Shown: positions 8,364-16,636, numbered from the stretch's first letter. The stretch is 64,000 nucleotides of DNA from Leeuwenhoekiella aestuarii (GCF_004104055.1 NZ_QOVJ01000001.1:930001-994000), one strand, 5' to 3'. Program-made: numbers and translations. The notes: a model not told the origin generated them from the letters alone.

Positions 8364-9629
8364 TTGAATTTAACCGAACGCGATAAAAAACACATTTGGC
8401 ATCCGCTTACCCAGCACAAGCTGCATCCGGAAGCAAAGCCCATCGTCAAGGCAAAGGGAGCTTTGTTATACGATGAGGAAGGCAAAGATTATGTAGATGC
8501 GATTTCTTCATGGTATACCGCGATGTACGGGCATTGTAGTGATTTTATTATCGAACGTGCCCACAAACAAATGCTGCGGCTGGATCAGATTATTTTTAGC
8601 GGATTTACCCACGAACCCGCGGTAGAATTGTCTGAAAAATTAATGGTTATTCTTCCTGATAATCAGCAGAAGTTGATGTTTAACGACAACGGCTCTACAG
8701 CAACCGAAATCGGGATTAAAATGGCGTTGCAATACCACCACAACAAAGGTGAGAACCGAAAAACCCTCCTCGCTTTTGAGGAAGGTTTTCACGGCGATAC
8801 ATTAGGGGCGATGTCCGTAAGTGGCTTATCGGTTTATAACGGTCCGTTTGAGGAGTTTTTTATAGATGTAAAGCGAATCCCGCTGCCTGATGGCGAAAAC
8901 AATGAGAGGGTTTTAAAAACCATTGAAGACGTTCATAAGGCGAGTCCGCTTGCGGGTTTTATTTATGAGCCGCTTGTTCAGGGCGCTGCCGGAATGAAAA
9001 TGTATCAGGCACAGAATCTTGAGCCGATTTTACAAAAATGCAAAGAGCTTGGAATAATCACCGTGGCTGATGAAGTGATGACCGGTTTTGGTAAAACCGG
9101 AAGCTTTTTTGCTTCAGACCATATCGCGACCAAACCCGATGTGATGTGTCTTTCAAAAGCACTTACGGCAGGTCTAGTACCCATGGGAATCACCACCTGC
9201 ACGCAGGAGATTTACGATGCCTTTTACGATGATGATATCGGCAAGGGGTTGTTTCATGCGCATACTTATTCGGCAAACCCTATTGCCTGCGCTACGGCTA
9301 TTGCCGGGATCGAATTGTTGCAATCTGAAGAAATTCAACAGAACATCAAAACGATCCAAGGATTGCATCAGCAATTTGCAAGTGAAATAGGGGATCATCC
9401 TAAAGTACGCACCACCCGTCAACAAGGCGTTATTTTTGCGTTAGAACTGAATGTTGAAATGGAGCGCTATGGCGATCTTCGGTATAAAATTTATGAGTTT
9501 TGTATGACCGAAGGAGTTTATTTAAGACCCTTGGGAGCGACTATTTATATTTTGGCACCTTATGTAACAACTCGCGACCAGATGGAACGCGTGTATGCGG
9601 CGATCAGGAAAGTATTGGACACGTTTTAA
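8364..9629 (+). CDS. bioA: Adenosylmethionine--8-amino-7-oxononanoate aminotransferase
   Basis: This PLP enzyme converts 8-amino-7-oxononanoate to 7,8-diaminopelargonate, with SAM as the usual amino donor. It has 421 residues, with start codon TTG at 8364 giving MNLTERDKKHIWHPLTQHK. That segment is the conserved N-terminus of BioA, so the TTG is well supported. Key residues are D236 (DEVMTGFG) and the PLP-lysine K265 in CLSKALTAG. The last four bases overlap the stop of the convergent gene on the minus strand. Confidence 0.95.
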   Translation: MNLTERDKKHIWHPLTQHKLHPEAKPIVKAKGALLYDEEGKDYVDAISSWYTAMYGHCSDFIIERAHKQMLRLDQIIFSGFTHEPAVELSEKLMVILPDNQQKLMFNDNGSTATEIGIKMALQYHHNKGENRKTLLAFEEGFHGDTLGAMSVSGLSVYNGPFEEFFIDVKRIPLPDGENNERVLKTIEDVHKASPLAGFIYEPLVQGAAGMKMYQAQNLEPILQKCKELGIITVADEVMTGFGKTGSFFASDHIATKPDVMCLSKALTAGLVPMGITTCTQEIYDAFYDDDIGKGLFHAHTYSANPIACATAIAGIELLQSEEIQQNIKTIQGLHQQFASEIGDHPKVRTTRQQGVIFALELNVEMERYGDLRYKIYEFCMTEGVYLRPLGATIYILAPYVTTRDQMERVYAAIRKVLDTF

Positions 9630-10072
9630 TAATCTCCCACGTCCAATTGGTTTTCTCTCAGATCAATAATTTCACCAGTGTTCTCTAACTGAATTTCAAA
9701 AACCTCATAGACCTTATCATCGTCGCTACCTGAGGTCTTTACAGTCAGTGTAGCTTCACCATTTGGGCCATTAATAGGTATCGTTGCTTCAGTAGTTTTG
9801 TGGCCGTTGTTGTATTTTACATTGTAGTTAGAGCCAAAAGTTCCTTTTTCAATAGGTTCTCCTAAGGCTTCGATTACTTTAGTATTGTTTTGAGCAATTT
9901 CAAAGGCTTCATCTCCACCTGATCCAGATTTTACAGCGCTAAAAAAGCTAAAAAAAGCTCCGCCAATTAAGATGATTCCTAGGAGAATTACGGTAAAGCA
10001 ACCGCCTACAGGTACTACCCATTTCCAGTTGCGAGACCACCAGCTGCGTTCTTCATTTTCTAATTCGTTCAT
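9626..10072 (-). CDS. Membrane-anchored protein with Coa1-like domain
   Basis: This 148-residue protein has one membrane anchor at about residues 17-45 (WVVPVGGCFTVILLGIILIG) and a soluble C-terminal domain. The segment NNTKVIEALGEPIEKGTF...YNVKYNNGHKTTEATIPINGPNGEATLTV matches my memory of the cytochrome-oxidase-assembly-protein-1 (Coa1) fold found widely in bacteria. In bacteria such proteins are mostly uncharacterised, and a role in oxidase assembly is not shown here. Its 3' end overlaps bioA by 4 bp tail to tail. Confidence 0.7.
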   Translation of the reverse strand: MNELENEERSWWSRNWKWVVPVGGCFTVILLGIILIGGAFFSFFSAVKSGSGGDEAFEIAQNNTKVIEALGEPIEKGTFGSNYNVKYNNGHKTTEATIPINGPNGEATLTVKTSGSDDDKVYEVFEIQLENTGEIIDLRENQLDVGDY

Positions 10073-10132
10073 TGTTTGATTTTTGAACTGTGAAGCTAAG
10101 AATTTTCTGCATAAACATGCAGATTTAAGATA

Positions 10133-10159
10133 TTGTCCGTTACCGAAATATTAATTTTG
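10133..10159 (+). promoter_or_regulatory. Possible promoter of the ketosynthase-like gene
   Basis: TTG (10133-10135) and TAATTTTG (10152-10159) are separated by 16 bp, close to the flavobacterial consensus. The predicted leader is about 100 nt. Confidence 0.45.
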
Positions 10160-10264
10160 CTTGATAAAATAGATTTTCAATTTGAGAGGTTTTCTTAGAA
10201 AATACAGTCTTTTAAGGTATGTTTTTCAAAGTAGCCTGCTGAATCAAAAATCAAAAAAATACAT

Positions 10265-11443
10265 TTGAAACAACCTATTTCTATAACCGGAATTTCAGCA
10301 ATTTCAGCAGAGAAAAGCACTGGACCTCTAGGGGCGCATGCGCTATGTTTTGATAAAGAATTAGAGAACTGGGTAGGAAAAATCCCTGAAGAAATCTTAG
10401 CTGAAATTGAAGCCATACGTAATGAAAATCGGAATTATCAGGCTTTAGACGCTTCGGTCTTGTATGCTATGTACGTGTCAAGATTAGCTGTAAAACAATC
10501 CGGTTGGGAGGTAAATTCTGATTTTGGAATAAATATCGGTTCCTCACGTGGAGCCACTCAGCTTTTTGAAAAGTATTACGATGCATTTTTAGAAACCGGT
10601 AAAAGTGAGACCCTGGCTTCTCCAAGCACAACCTTAGGAAATATTTCATCTTGGGTCGCTCAGGATTTCCAGAATAATGGCCCGGATATTTCGCATTCAA
10701 TAACGTGTTCTACGGCACTACACGCAGTGCTTAATGGAGTTGCCTGGTTGCAATCTGGCATGTGTAAGAAATTTTTGGTAGGCGGTAGTGAAGCGGCTTT
10801 AACGCCATTTACCATTGCGCAAATGAAAGCTATCAAAACGTATACGAGAGCTTCTGTTGATGCTGAATTTCCATGTTTAGCATTAGATCTGGATAAGACT
10901 GAAAATACGATGGTTTTAGGGGAAGGTGCTGCGGCTGTTTGTTTAGAAATCGGTATAAAGGAAAATGCATTGGCCTACATCAACGGAGTAGGTTACGCTA
11001 CCGAAAAATTAAAGCATGCGGTTTCAATTTCTGCGGAAGCGACCTGTTTTCAAAAGTCGATGAAGATGGCGATTAAAGATGCTTTTGGAGAAATTGGAAA
11101 TGATGGGATTTCCGCCTTCGCGGAAATGACTGACCAAGTTGATGCGATTGTGATGCATGCTCCGGGAACAATTGCCGGAGATCAAACAGAATATAAAGCC
11201 ATTCAAAAAATATTTGGTTCAAACCTTCCGTTATTAACAACTAATAAATGGAAAATAGGACACACCTTTGGCGCCAGTGGCCTACTCAGTTTTGAGGCAG
11301 CTGTGCGTATGCTGCAAAACGGTAACTATGAAGAAGTTCCTTTTATTTCGCAGCAAACACAACCTAAAAAATTAAAGAATATATTAGTTAATGCTGTTGG
11401 TTTTGGAGGAAATGCCGTGAGTATTTTGATTAGCGGAACTTAG
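10265..11443 (+). CDS. Beta-ketoacyl synthase-like protein in the biotin locus
   Basis: This 392-residue thiolase-fold condensing enzyme of the FabB/FabF type has a complete Cys-His-His triad: C148 (SITCSTALHA), H298 (MHAPGT) and H333 (KIGHTFGASG). It is therefore probably catalytic, not a chain-length factor. It is encoded between bioA and bioB, while no bioC, bioH or bioZ gene is visible. A part in making the pimeloyl precursor is an attractive inference. The start is TTG at 10265 (MKQPISITGISAISA). The insert GNDGISAFAEMTD near 278-290, just before the catalytic His, is encoded by a palindromic repeat. Confidence 0.85.
   Translation: MKQPISITGISAISAEKSTGPLGAHALCFDKELENWVGKIPEEILAEIEAIRNENRNYQALDASVLYAMYVSRLAVKQSGWEVNSDFGINIGSSRGATQLFEKYYDAFLETGKSETLASPSTTLGNISSWVAQDFQNNGPDISHSITCSTALHAVLNGVAWLQSGMCKKFLVGGSEAALTPFTIAQMKAIKTYTRASVDAEFPCLALDLDKTENTMVLGEGAAAVCLEIGIKENALAYINGVGYATEKLKHAVSISAEATCFQKSMKMAIKDAFGEIGNDGISAFAEMTDQVDAIVMHAPGTIAGDQTEYKAIQKIFGSNLPLLTTNKWKIGHTFGASGLLSFEAAVRMLQNGNYEEVPFISQQTQPKKLKNILVNAVGFGGNAVSILISGT
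11105..11131. repeat. Palindromic repeat in the ketosynthase gene
   Basis: ATTTCCGC (11108-11115), CTTC, GCGGAAAT (11120-11127), flanked by GGG and GAC. It resembles the widespread bacterial element with core GGATTCCCGCCTTCGCGGG, slightly decayed. It is read in frame as GISAFAEM. Confidence 0.8.
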
Positions 11444-11472
11444 TTTTTCGCAATTATAAACATCAGATTTAG

Positions 11473-11480
11473 TATTTTTG
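11473..11480 (+). promoter_or_regulatory. -7 element upstream of bioB
   Basis: TATTTTTG fits TAnnTTTG. The predicted start is near 11486, giving a leader of about 70 nt to the bioB ATG. No clear TTG is seen at -33. Confidence 0.4.
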
Positions 11481-11558
11481 AAACCGCTACTGGCGATATA
11501 GAATTGCTTTTTCTATATTGAAAATATATCTTTTCGCTAAAGACTTAAAAAAAGACCC

Positions 11559-12638
11559 ATGAAACACGATTGGACTCGCGAGGAAATCCTCGATATTTAT
11601 AACAAACCCTTGATGGAACTGCTTTATGAAGCTGCAACAGTTCACCGGGAATATCATGACCCAAATACGGTTCAGGTTTCGACCTTACTTTCAATAAAAA
11701 CAGGAGGTTGCCCTGAAGATTGTGGTTATTGTCCGCAGGCAGCGCGCTACCATACCGATATAGAGGGTAATGATTTGATGGGTGTGCAGCAGGTAAAAGC
11801 GCAAGCGTTACGAGCAAAAGCATCAGGAAGTTCGCGTGTGTGTATGGGTGCAGCCTGGCGTAATGTAAAAGACGGGGAAGAATTTGATCAGGTTTTGGAG
11901 ATGGTGCGCACCATCAATAAATTAGATATGGAAGTGTGTTGTACCTTAGGTATGATTACCGAAAATCAGGCGCAACGTCTTGCTGAAGCTGGCTTGTATG
12001 CGTATAATCACAACTTAGATACTTCAGAAGATTATTATAAAGATGTGATCTCTACTCGTGCTTTTCAAGATCGTTTAGATACGATAGGAAATGTGCGTAA
12101 AACCAATGTTACCGTGTGTAGCGGCGGGATTATAGGGATGGGTGAAAAGGTTGAAGATCGTGCAGGTATGCTGGTTGCACTGGCTACTTTGGACCCACAG
12201 CCCGAGAGTGTACCCATCAACGCTTTAGTTGCCGTTGAAGGTACGCCGATGGAAGATATTGAACCTATTTCTATCTGGGAAATGGTGCGTATGGTAGCAA
12301 CTACACGTATTGTAATGCCCCAAACACAAGTGCGACTAAGTGCAGGACGTACGCAAATGAGCAGAGAAGGACAAGCGATGTGTTTCTTTGCCGGAGCCAA
12401 TTCTATTTTTGCCGGAGATAAGTTGCTAACAACTCCTAACCCTGACGTAAATGAGGATATGGAAATGTTTAAATTGCTTGGCTTAAATCCACAAGCTCCA
12501 TTTGTGAAGAAATCACAGCCAGAAACGGTTGAAGCTGCAGAGTCCAAACATTTGCCTAAAGGTGAAAAGCCAAAATGGTCAAGACCTGGACACACAATTC
12601 CGCGTAACGAAGAAGCGAAAGCAAAAGCAAAAGCTTAA
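11559..12638 (+). CDS. bioB: Biotin synthase
   Basis: This radical-SAM enzyme inserts sulfur into dethiobiotin, the last step of biotin synthesis. The 359-residue protein has the [4Fe-4S]/SAM motif GGCPEDCGYCPQ with C51, C55 and C58, followed by YNHNLDTSEDYY and the C-terminal barrel with the second-cluster region (VRLSAGRTQMSREGQAMCFFAGANSIF). The Lys/Ala-rich tail after residue 340 is a typical variable extension. It lies 17 bp upstream of the cupin gene. Confidence 0.97.
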   Translation: MKHDWTREEILDIYNKPLMELLYEAATVHREYHDPNTVQVSTLLSIKTGGCPEDCGYCPQAARYHTDIEGNDLMGVQQVKAQALRAKASGSSRVCMGAAWRNVKDGEEFDQVLEMVRTINKLDMEVCCTLGMITENQAQRLAEAGLYAYNHNLDTSEDYYKDVISTRAFQDRLDTIGNVRKTNVTVCSGGIIGMGEKVEDRAGMLVALATLDPQPESVPINALVAVEGTPMEDIEPISIWEMVRMVATTRIVMPQTQVRLSAGRTQMSREGQAMCFFAGANSIFAGDKLLTTPNPDVNEDMEMFKLLGLNPQAPFVKKSQPETVEAAESKHLPKGEKPKWSRPGHTIPRNEEAKAKAKA

Positions 12639-12655
12639 TTTAATTTATAGCATAC

Positions 12656-13522
12656 TTGAAACTTACCGAAATACATAGGGTAAAGAATATTACCAAAGAG
12701 GAGTTTGTTAAGAATTACCTCAAGCCGCAAAAACCGGTTGTAATCGAAAATCTTATCGGGGATTGGCCTGCTTATGACAAGTGGAGTTTAGATTATATCA
12801 AAGAGATTGCTGGTGATAAAGAAGTGCCTTTGTATGATGATCGCCCCGTAACTCACGAAGATGGTTTTAACCAGGCGCACGCTAAGATGAAAATGGCAGA
12901 TTATATTGATTTACTAAAGCGTGAACCTACTAATTACCGTATTTTTCTTTATAATATTATGAAGGAAGTACCTTCGTTGAAGAAGGATTTTAAGTTTCCT
13001 AAAATAGGATTAAGGCTTATTAAACAAATTCCGATGGTGTTTTTTGGAGGTGAAAATTCCAAAGTATTTATGCACCACGATATTGACTGGGCCAATATTT
13101 TACACTTTCATTTCCACGGAAAAAAGCAGTGTATTTTGTTTCCTCCAGATCAGACCGAAAACCTTTATAAGGTACCACACTCCTTGATCACAAGAGAGGA
13201 TATTGATTTTGATCATCCTGATTATGAGAAATTTCCAGTATTGAAAAAAGCAGAAGGCTTTATCTGCGAACTCAACCACGGTGAGACGCTTTATATGCCG
13301 GAAGGCTATTGGCATTATATGAAGTATGTAACACCTGGTTTTAGTATGAGTCTTCGTGCATTGCCACGCAAGCCTGGACACCTCTTACAAGCGGTTTATA
13401 ACGTCTTTATTATGCGTCATTTTGATAATCTGATGCGGCGTCGAAAAGGTCAGGCGTGGATTGATGAGAAAAACGAGCGTGCAATTGCTGAGACTCACAA
13501 AAAACATGGATTAGCGGTTTAA
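12656..13522 (+). CDS. Cupin-like (JmjC/Cupin_8) protein, putative Fe(II)/2-oxoglutarate oxygenase
   Basis: This 288-residue protein has the cupin-8/JmjC-like fold. PVVIENLIGDWPAYDKWS is the usual N-terminal motif. The iron site is probably H-x-D in FMHHDIDW together with the later His in GYWHYM. Family members hydroxylate proteins or RNA, but no substrate can be read here. The start is TTG at 12656 (MKLTEIHRVKN), 17 bp after bioB, so co-transcription with bioB is likely. Its 3' end overlaps recX by 4 bp tail to tail. Confidence 0.82.
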   Translation: MKLTEIHRVKNITKEEFVKNYLKPQKPVVIENLIGDWPAYDKWSLDYIKEIAGDKEVPLYDDRPVTHEDGFNQAHAKMKMADYIDLLKREPTNYRIFLYNIMKEVPSLKKDFKFPKIGLRLIKQIPMVFFGGENSKVFMHHDIDWANILHFHFHGKKQCILFPPDQTENLYKVPHSLITREDIDFDHPDYEKFPVLKKAEGFICELNHGETLYMPEGYWHYMKYVTPGFSMSLRALPRKPGHLLQAVYNVFIMRHFDNLMRRRKGQAWIDEKNERAIAETHKKHGLAV

Positions 13523-13998
13523 GGTATTAATTCTTTAGCCTTTTCATATATCCAATCACCCGGCCAGCCGCGGTACATTAAGAAGTCGGCTAATTTTTTG
13601 CGCTTTTTATATTTGTCTTTTTCGGTGAGCTGGTCAAATCGTTTTTGAGCCAGATCGTCAAAGGTATTTCTGTATTCACTTTCCCGGATTTCGGTAAAGG
13701 CTTTATTGATGAGATATATGCCTATTTCGCGTTGTTTCAATTCTTGTTTAATACGGTTTTTACCCCATTTTTTATGACGAAATTTTCCACGTGCAAAACT
13801 ACGGGCAAAGCGTTCTTCATCTAAAAATTTATGCTGTAAAAGGTGATATACGATTGCATCTATCGCATCAGGAATCATACGCATTCGAATCAGTTTTTCC
13901 CGTACTTCTTTATGACACCGATCTTGATAGGCGCAATACGCTTCAAGCTTGCGCTTGGCTTCTTCTACAGTATAGGTTTTTGTGAGTTGTTGATCCAA
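13519..13998 (-). CDS. recX: Regulatory protein RecX
   Basis: RecX inhibits RecA filament growth and ATPase. The 159-residue protein has the three-helix RecX repeats: CAYQDRCHKEVREKLIRMRM, ERFARSFARGKFRHKKWGKNRIKQELK, and a final repeat ending in YRGWPGDWIYEKAKEL. It starts with TTG (MDQQLTKTYTVEEAKRKLEAY). No recA is nearby. It is convergent with, and overlaps by 4 bp, the cupin gene. Confidence 0.9.
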   Translation of the reverse strand: MDQQLTKTYTVEEAKRKLEAYCAYQDRCHKEVREKLIRMRMIPDAIDAIVYHLLQHKFLDEERFARSFARGKFRHKKWGKNRIKQELKQREIGIYLINKAFTEIRESEYRNTFDDLAQKRFDQLTEKDKYKKRKKLADFLMYRGWPGDWIYEKAKELIP

Positions 13999-14225
13999 AA
14001 TAGGCTGTAGTGGTAGAGTTTTGTTTGAAGTTCGGTAAAAATACGAATTTGTGGTGATTGGAACGAAGGGCTGGCGTAGTAATCATTATATGTTTTAAGT
14101 CGGTAAACTAAGTTAGGCTTCTCTGTGGTTTAGAGCCTAGTCGTTTGAATTATAGAAGGGGGAAGGATTCTAAATAGATAATCAATAGCATTAGTGATAT
14201 GATACCACAATGTATCTATGGTTTA

Positions 14226-14289
14226 CCACACTTTTTGTGGAAAAGTGTGGTTGCACTGTGGTTGCATTGTGGTTGCATTGTGGTTGCAC
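14226..14289. repeat. Hairpin plus four tandem 11-bp repeats
   Basis: CCACACTTTT (14226-14235), loop TGTGG, AAAAGTGTGG (14241-14250) makes a perfect 10-bp stem. Starting inside it, the unit TGTGGTTGCAY occurs four times without gaps, at 14246, 14257, 14268 and 14279; the last base alternates C,T,T,C. The 11-bp period is one helical turn, so all copies face the same side of the DNA. Confidence 0.9.
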
Positions 14290-14420
14290 TTTGAACTTAA
14301 TATGTATTAATCATAGAGCATTCTGGGTGCAAAATGGAGATGCGGTATGGTTAACTGGATGTTTGTATGGTATTTAAATGTGCGCTTAATACGCGATAGG
14401 GTTTTAAACAAAGTCTAAGA

Positions 14421-14458
14421 AATAAAAAACCCCCACCGTTTGCACGATGAGGGTTATT
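14421..14458 (-). terminator. Terminator of rng
   Basis: On the minus strand AACCCTCATCG pairs with CGGTGGGGGTT over 11 bp if G-U wobbles are allowed, followed by TTTT. The wobbles pair only in the minus-strand RNA, which fixes the direction. Confidence 0.85.
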
Positions 14459-14462
14459 TCAG

Positions 14463-16001
14463 TTATCTAATTTCTTTCCCGTTCTTATCTGTAAAACGGT
14501 ACTCGAGATACGTGTAAGCATCTCTGGGCATTATTTTTACCCATTTTTTGTGTTCTAAAAACCATTTAGAACGAACTGAAGGGAAGCCTTTTGTCAAGAA
14601 GGCTGCTATAAAAGGGTGCGTATGTAACGTGATCTTCTTATAGTCTTTTTTGAATAGTTTGATCAAATCTGCCTGTATGCGATTTACCACACTAATAGGT
14701 GCTTCTATCTCACCATCTCCATTAGGATCTTTTTCCCGGGTTTTGATATTCATTTCGGGACGCACACGTTGCCGTGTGATTTGTATAAGACCAAATTTAC
14801 TTGGGGGTAAAATTTTATGCTTGGCGCGGTCATCGCTCATCTCATCACGTAAGTGATTGAAGAGTTTTTTACGATTTTCGGCCTTACCCATATCGATAAA
14901 GTCTATAACAATGATACCTCCCATATCACGCAGACGTAATTGTCTGGCGATCTCGGTGGCAGCGATCAAGTTAACTTCTAATGCTGTCTCTTCCTGGCTT
15001 TTAGCCTTGCTTGAGCGGTTACCGCTGTTTACATCTATTACGTGTAGTGCTTCTGTGTGTTCTATAACCAGATATGCACCGCGACTCATAGATACGGTCT
15101 TGCCAAATGAAGTTTTTATTTGACGCTCTATGCCATGTTTTTCATATATAGGCACGTTGTTTTGATATAGTTTTACGATACTTTCTTTATTAGGTGCAAT
15201 CTCTTGCAGGTATTCTTTGATTTGGTAGTACAATGTTTCATCATCTACACAGATGTTTGTAAAGGTGTCATTAAAAAGGTCTCTTAACATAGAAGAGGCT
15301 CTGTTCATCTCACCTAAAACTTTACTGGGTAAATGAGCATTGTGTAATTTTTTACACATGGCGGTCCAGCGGTCCACCAAGTTTTGTAGATCTTTATCTA
15401 GTTCAGCAACCATTTTTCCTTCTGCGACAGTACGTACAATCACTCCAAATCCTTTGGGGCGTATACTTTGCATCAAGCGTTTAAGGCGTGCCTTTTCTTC
15501 TTTAGATTCTATTTTTTGAGAAATAGAAATACGATCAGAAAATGGTACGAGAACCACATATCTTCCGGCGATAGATAGCTCACTGCTAATTCTGGGGCCT
15601 TTTGTAGAAATGGGTTCTTTAACTACTTGAACAAGAAGAGACTGGTTGGATTTAACAGCATCAGCTATCTTACCATTTTTGTCTATGTCTTTGTCTGCAG
15701 GAAAGTTTTTTAAAGAAAAATCTTTTAATTTACCTGTGCTTACACGTTTTACAAATTTCAAAAGTGTCGGAAGCTGCGGTCCTAAATCGTGATAATGCAA
15801 AAATGCATCTTTCTCGTAGCCAACATTGACAAATGCGGCGTTTAGACCAGAAACCGTCTTGCGTATTTTAGCAATAAAAATATCGCCTACGCTAAACTGA
15901 TTGTCTTCCTCATCCTTATGTAATTCTATTAGTTTACCATCTTTTAAAAGGGCAAAATCAACTGAAGTGGAACTGGATCGAATTATTAATTCATTATTCA
16001 C
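14463..16001 (-). CDS. rng: Ribonuclease G/E family protein
   Basis: This single-strand endoribonuclease, needed for rRNA and mRNA processing, has 512 residues. It has an N-terminal S1 RNA-binding domain (VGDIFIAKIRKTVSGLNAAFVNVGYEKDAFLHYHDL), a 5'-sensor/RNase-H-like region, and a DNase-I-like catalytic part with Mg-binding Asp in HVIDVNSG and IIVIDFIDM. The C-terminal end is short, as in RNase G, without an RNase E degradosome scaffold. The start is GTG at 16001 (MNNELIIRSSS). A 180-nt upstream region with hairpins separates it from the 30-aa basic protein gene. Confidence 0.93.
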   Translation of the reverse strand: MNNELIIRSSSTSVDFALLKDGKLIELHKDEEDNQFSVGDIFIAKIRKTVSGLNAAFVNVGYEKDAFLHYHDLGPQLPTLLKFVKRVSTGKLKDFSLKNFPADKDIDKNGKIADAVKSNQSLLVQVVKEPISTKGPRISSELSIAGRYVVLVPFSDRISISQKIESKEEKARLKRLMQSIRPKGFGVIVRTVAEGKMVAELDKDLQNLVDRWTAMCKKLHNAHLPSKVLGEMNRASSMLRDLFNDTFTNICVDDETLYYQIKEYLQEIAPNKESIVKLYQNNVPIYEKHGIERQIKTSFGKTVSMSRGAYLVIEHTEALHVIDVNSGNRSSKAKSQEETALEVNLIAATEIARQLRLRDMGGIIVIDFIDMGKAENRKKLFNHLRDEMSDDRAKHKILPPSKFGLIQITRQRVRPEMNIKTREKDPNGDGEIEAPISVVNRIQADLIKLFKKDYKKITLHTHPFIAAFLTKGFPSVRSKWFLEHKKWVKIMPRDAYTYLEYRFTDKNGKEIR

Positions 16002-16022
16002 GCTTCATTAAATTATATCCAT

Positions 16023-16166
16023 CCCGAGAATACGGGACAAAAGATTAAACATTATTTTTCACAGGATTTTGTGTTTCCGGCAGGAGGTATGGGTTCCCAA
16101 AAAAAATCAATGGGAAATATCTCCAGATGTCAATGAACGTTTTATTATACTAACGGTATAATAAAA
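16023..16166 (-). promoter_or_regulatory. Structured leader between the 30-aa gene and rng
   Basis: This region holds three inverted repeats: TTTTATTATAC-TAACG-GTATAATAAAA (16140-16166, perfect 11 bp), TTCCCA...TGGGAA (about 16094-16116) and CCCG-AGAATA-CGGG (about 16026-16039). The first lacks a following T tract on the minus strand, so it is not an obvious terminator. RNase E of E. coli controls its own mRNA through its 5' leader, so a comparable role is possible (inference). Confidence 0.45.
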
Positions 16167-16184
16167 GAAAAAAGTAGTACTAGA

Positions 16185-16277
16185 CTACTTTTTCTTTTTG
16201 TGACGGTTAGCACGACGGCGTTTTTTACGCTTGTGCGTCGCTACCTTGTGTCTTTTTCTTTTCTTACCACTTGGCAT
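16185..16277 (-). CDS. Small, very basic 30-aa protein, probably ribosome-associated
   Basis: A 31-codon frame runs from ATG at 16277 to TAG at 16185. It begins MPSGKKRKRHKVATHKRKKR and ends NRHKKKK; about two thirds of residues are Lys, Arg or His and there are no acidic residues. It lies between HU and rng on the same strand. I recall near-identical short proteins in many Flavobacteriia. The composition is that of small ribosomal proteins (THX, bL36 type). It may be one of the small proteins seen in Bacteroidota ribosome structures, but I cannot confirm which. Confidence 0.8.
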   Translation of the reverse strand: MPSGKKRKRHKVATHKRKKRRRANRHKKKK

Positions 16278-16301
16278 AAGAGCTCAATTTAAAATTAATA
16301 G

Positions 16302-16598
16302 TTAGTTTTCGTCTACAGATACATTAGACTTAACGCCTTCTACAAAAACCTTAGCCGGTTTAAAAGCAGGAATGTTATGTGCAGGTATCTTTATAGTAGT
16401 GTTCTTAGAAATGTTACGGCCGGTTTTCTCAGCACGTGTTTTAATGATAAAACTTCCAAAACCTCTTAGGTAAACGTTGTCTCCGCTTTCTAAAGAGTTT
16501 TTTACCTCTGTCATGAAAGTTTCAACAGTTGCTTGTACATCGTTTTTTTCAATTCCTAGTTTTTCAGAAATTTTGGCAACAATATCTGCTTTTGTCAT
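16302..16598 (-). CDS. HU family DNA-binding protein
   Basis: This 98-residue histone-like protein has the HU/IHF fold: MTKADIVAKISEKLGIEKNDVQATVETFMTEVK helices, the RGFGSFIIKTRAEKTGRNI strand and arm, and NIPAFKPAKVF after the arm. It bends and compacts DNA as a dimer. It is the first gene of an apparent HU - 30-aa protein - rng unit and has a well-matched promoter. Confidence 0.95.
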   Translation of the reverse strand: MTKADIVAKISEKLGIEKNDVQATVETFMTEVKNSLESGDNVYLRGFGSFIIKTRAEKTGRNISKNTTIKIPAHNIPAFKPAKVFVEGVKSNVSVDEN

Positions 16599-16636
16599 TA
16601 CTTGTTATTTTAGGGGGTTAAAAATTTTCAAGGGTG

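Larger units (their letters stand above)
13999..14462. other. 464-bp intergenic region between recX and rng
   Basis: No gene is supported in this gap. It holds a hairpin with a 10-bp perfect stem (14226-14250), an adjoining array of four 11-bp repeats (14246-14289), and the rng terminator at 14421-14458. The rest is AT-rich sequence without recognisable signals. Confidence 0.8.

Noticed and set aside
12065-12595. 176-codon open frame antisense to bioB
   Set aside because: It lies wholly within bioB, whose protein is fully conserved. The predicted peptide is low-complexity and matches no family I know.
14246-14289. Short direct repeats considered as a CRISPR array
   Set aside because: Units are 11 bp and directly adjacent, with no spacers and no cas genes in the window.
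16140-16166. Perfect 11-bp inverted repeat considered as a terminator of the 30-aa gene
   Set aside because: On the minus strand no T tract follows the stem, so it is reported only as leader structure.
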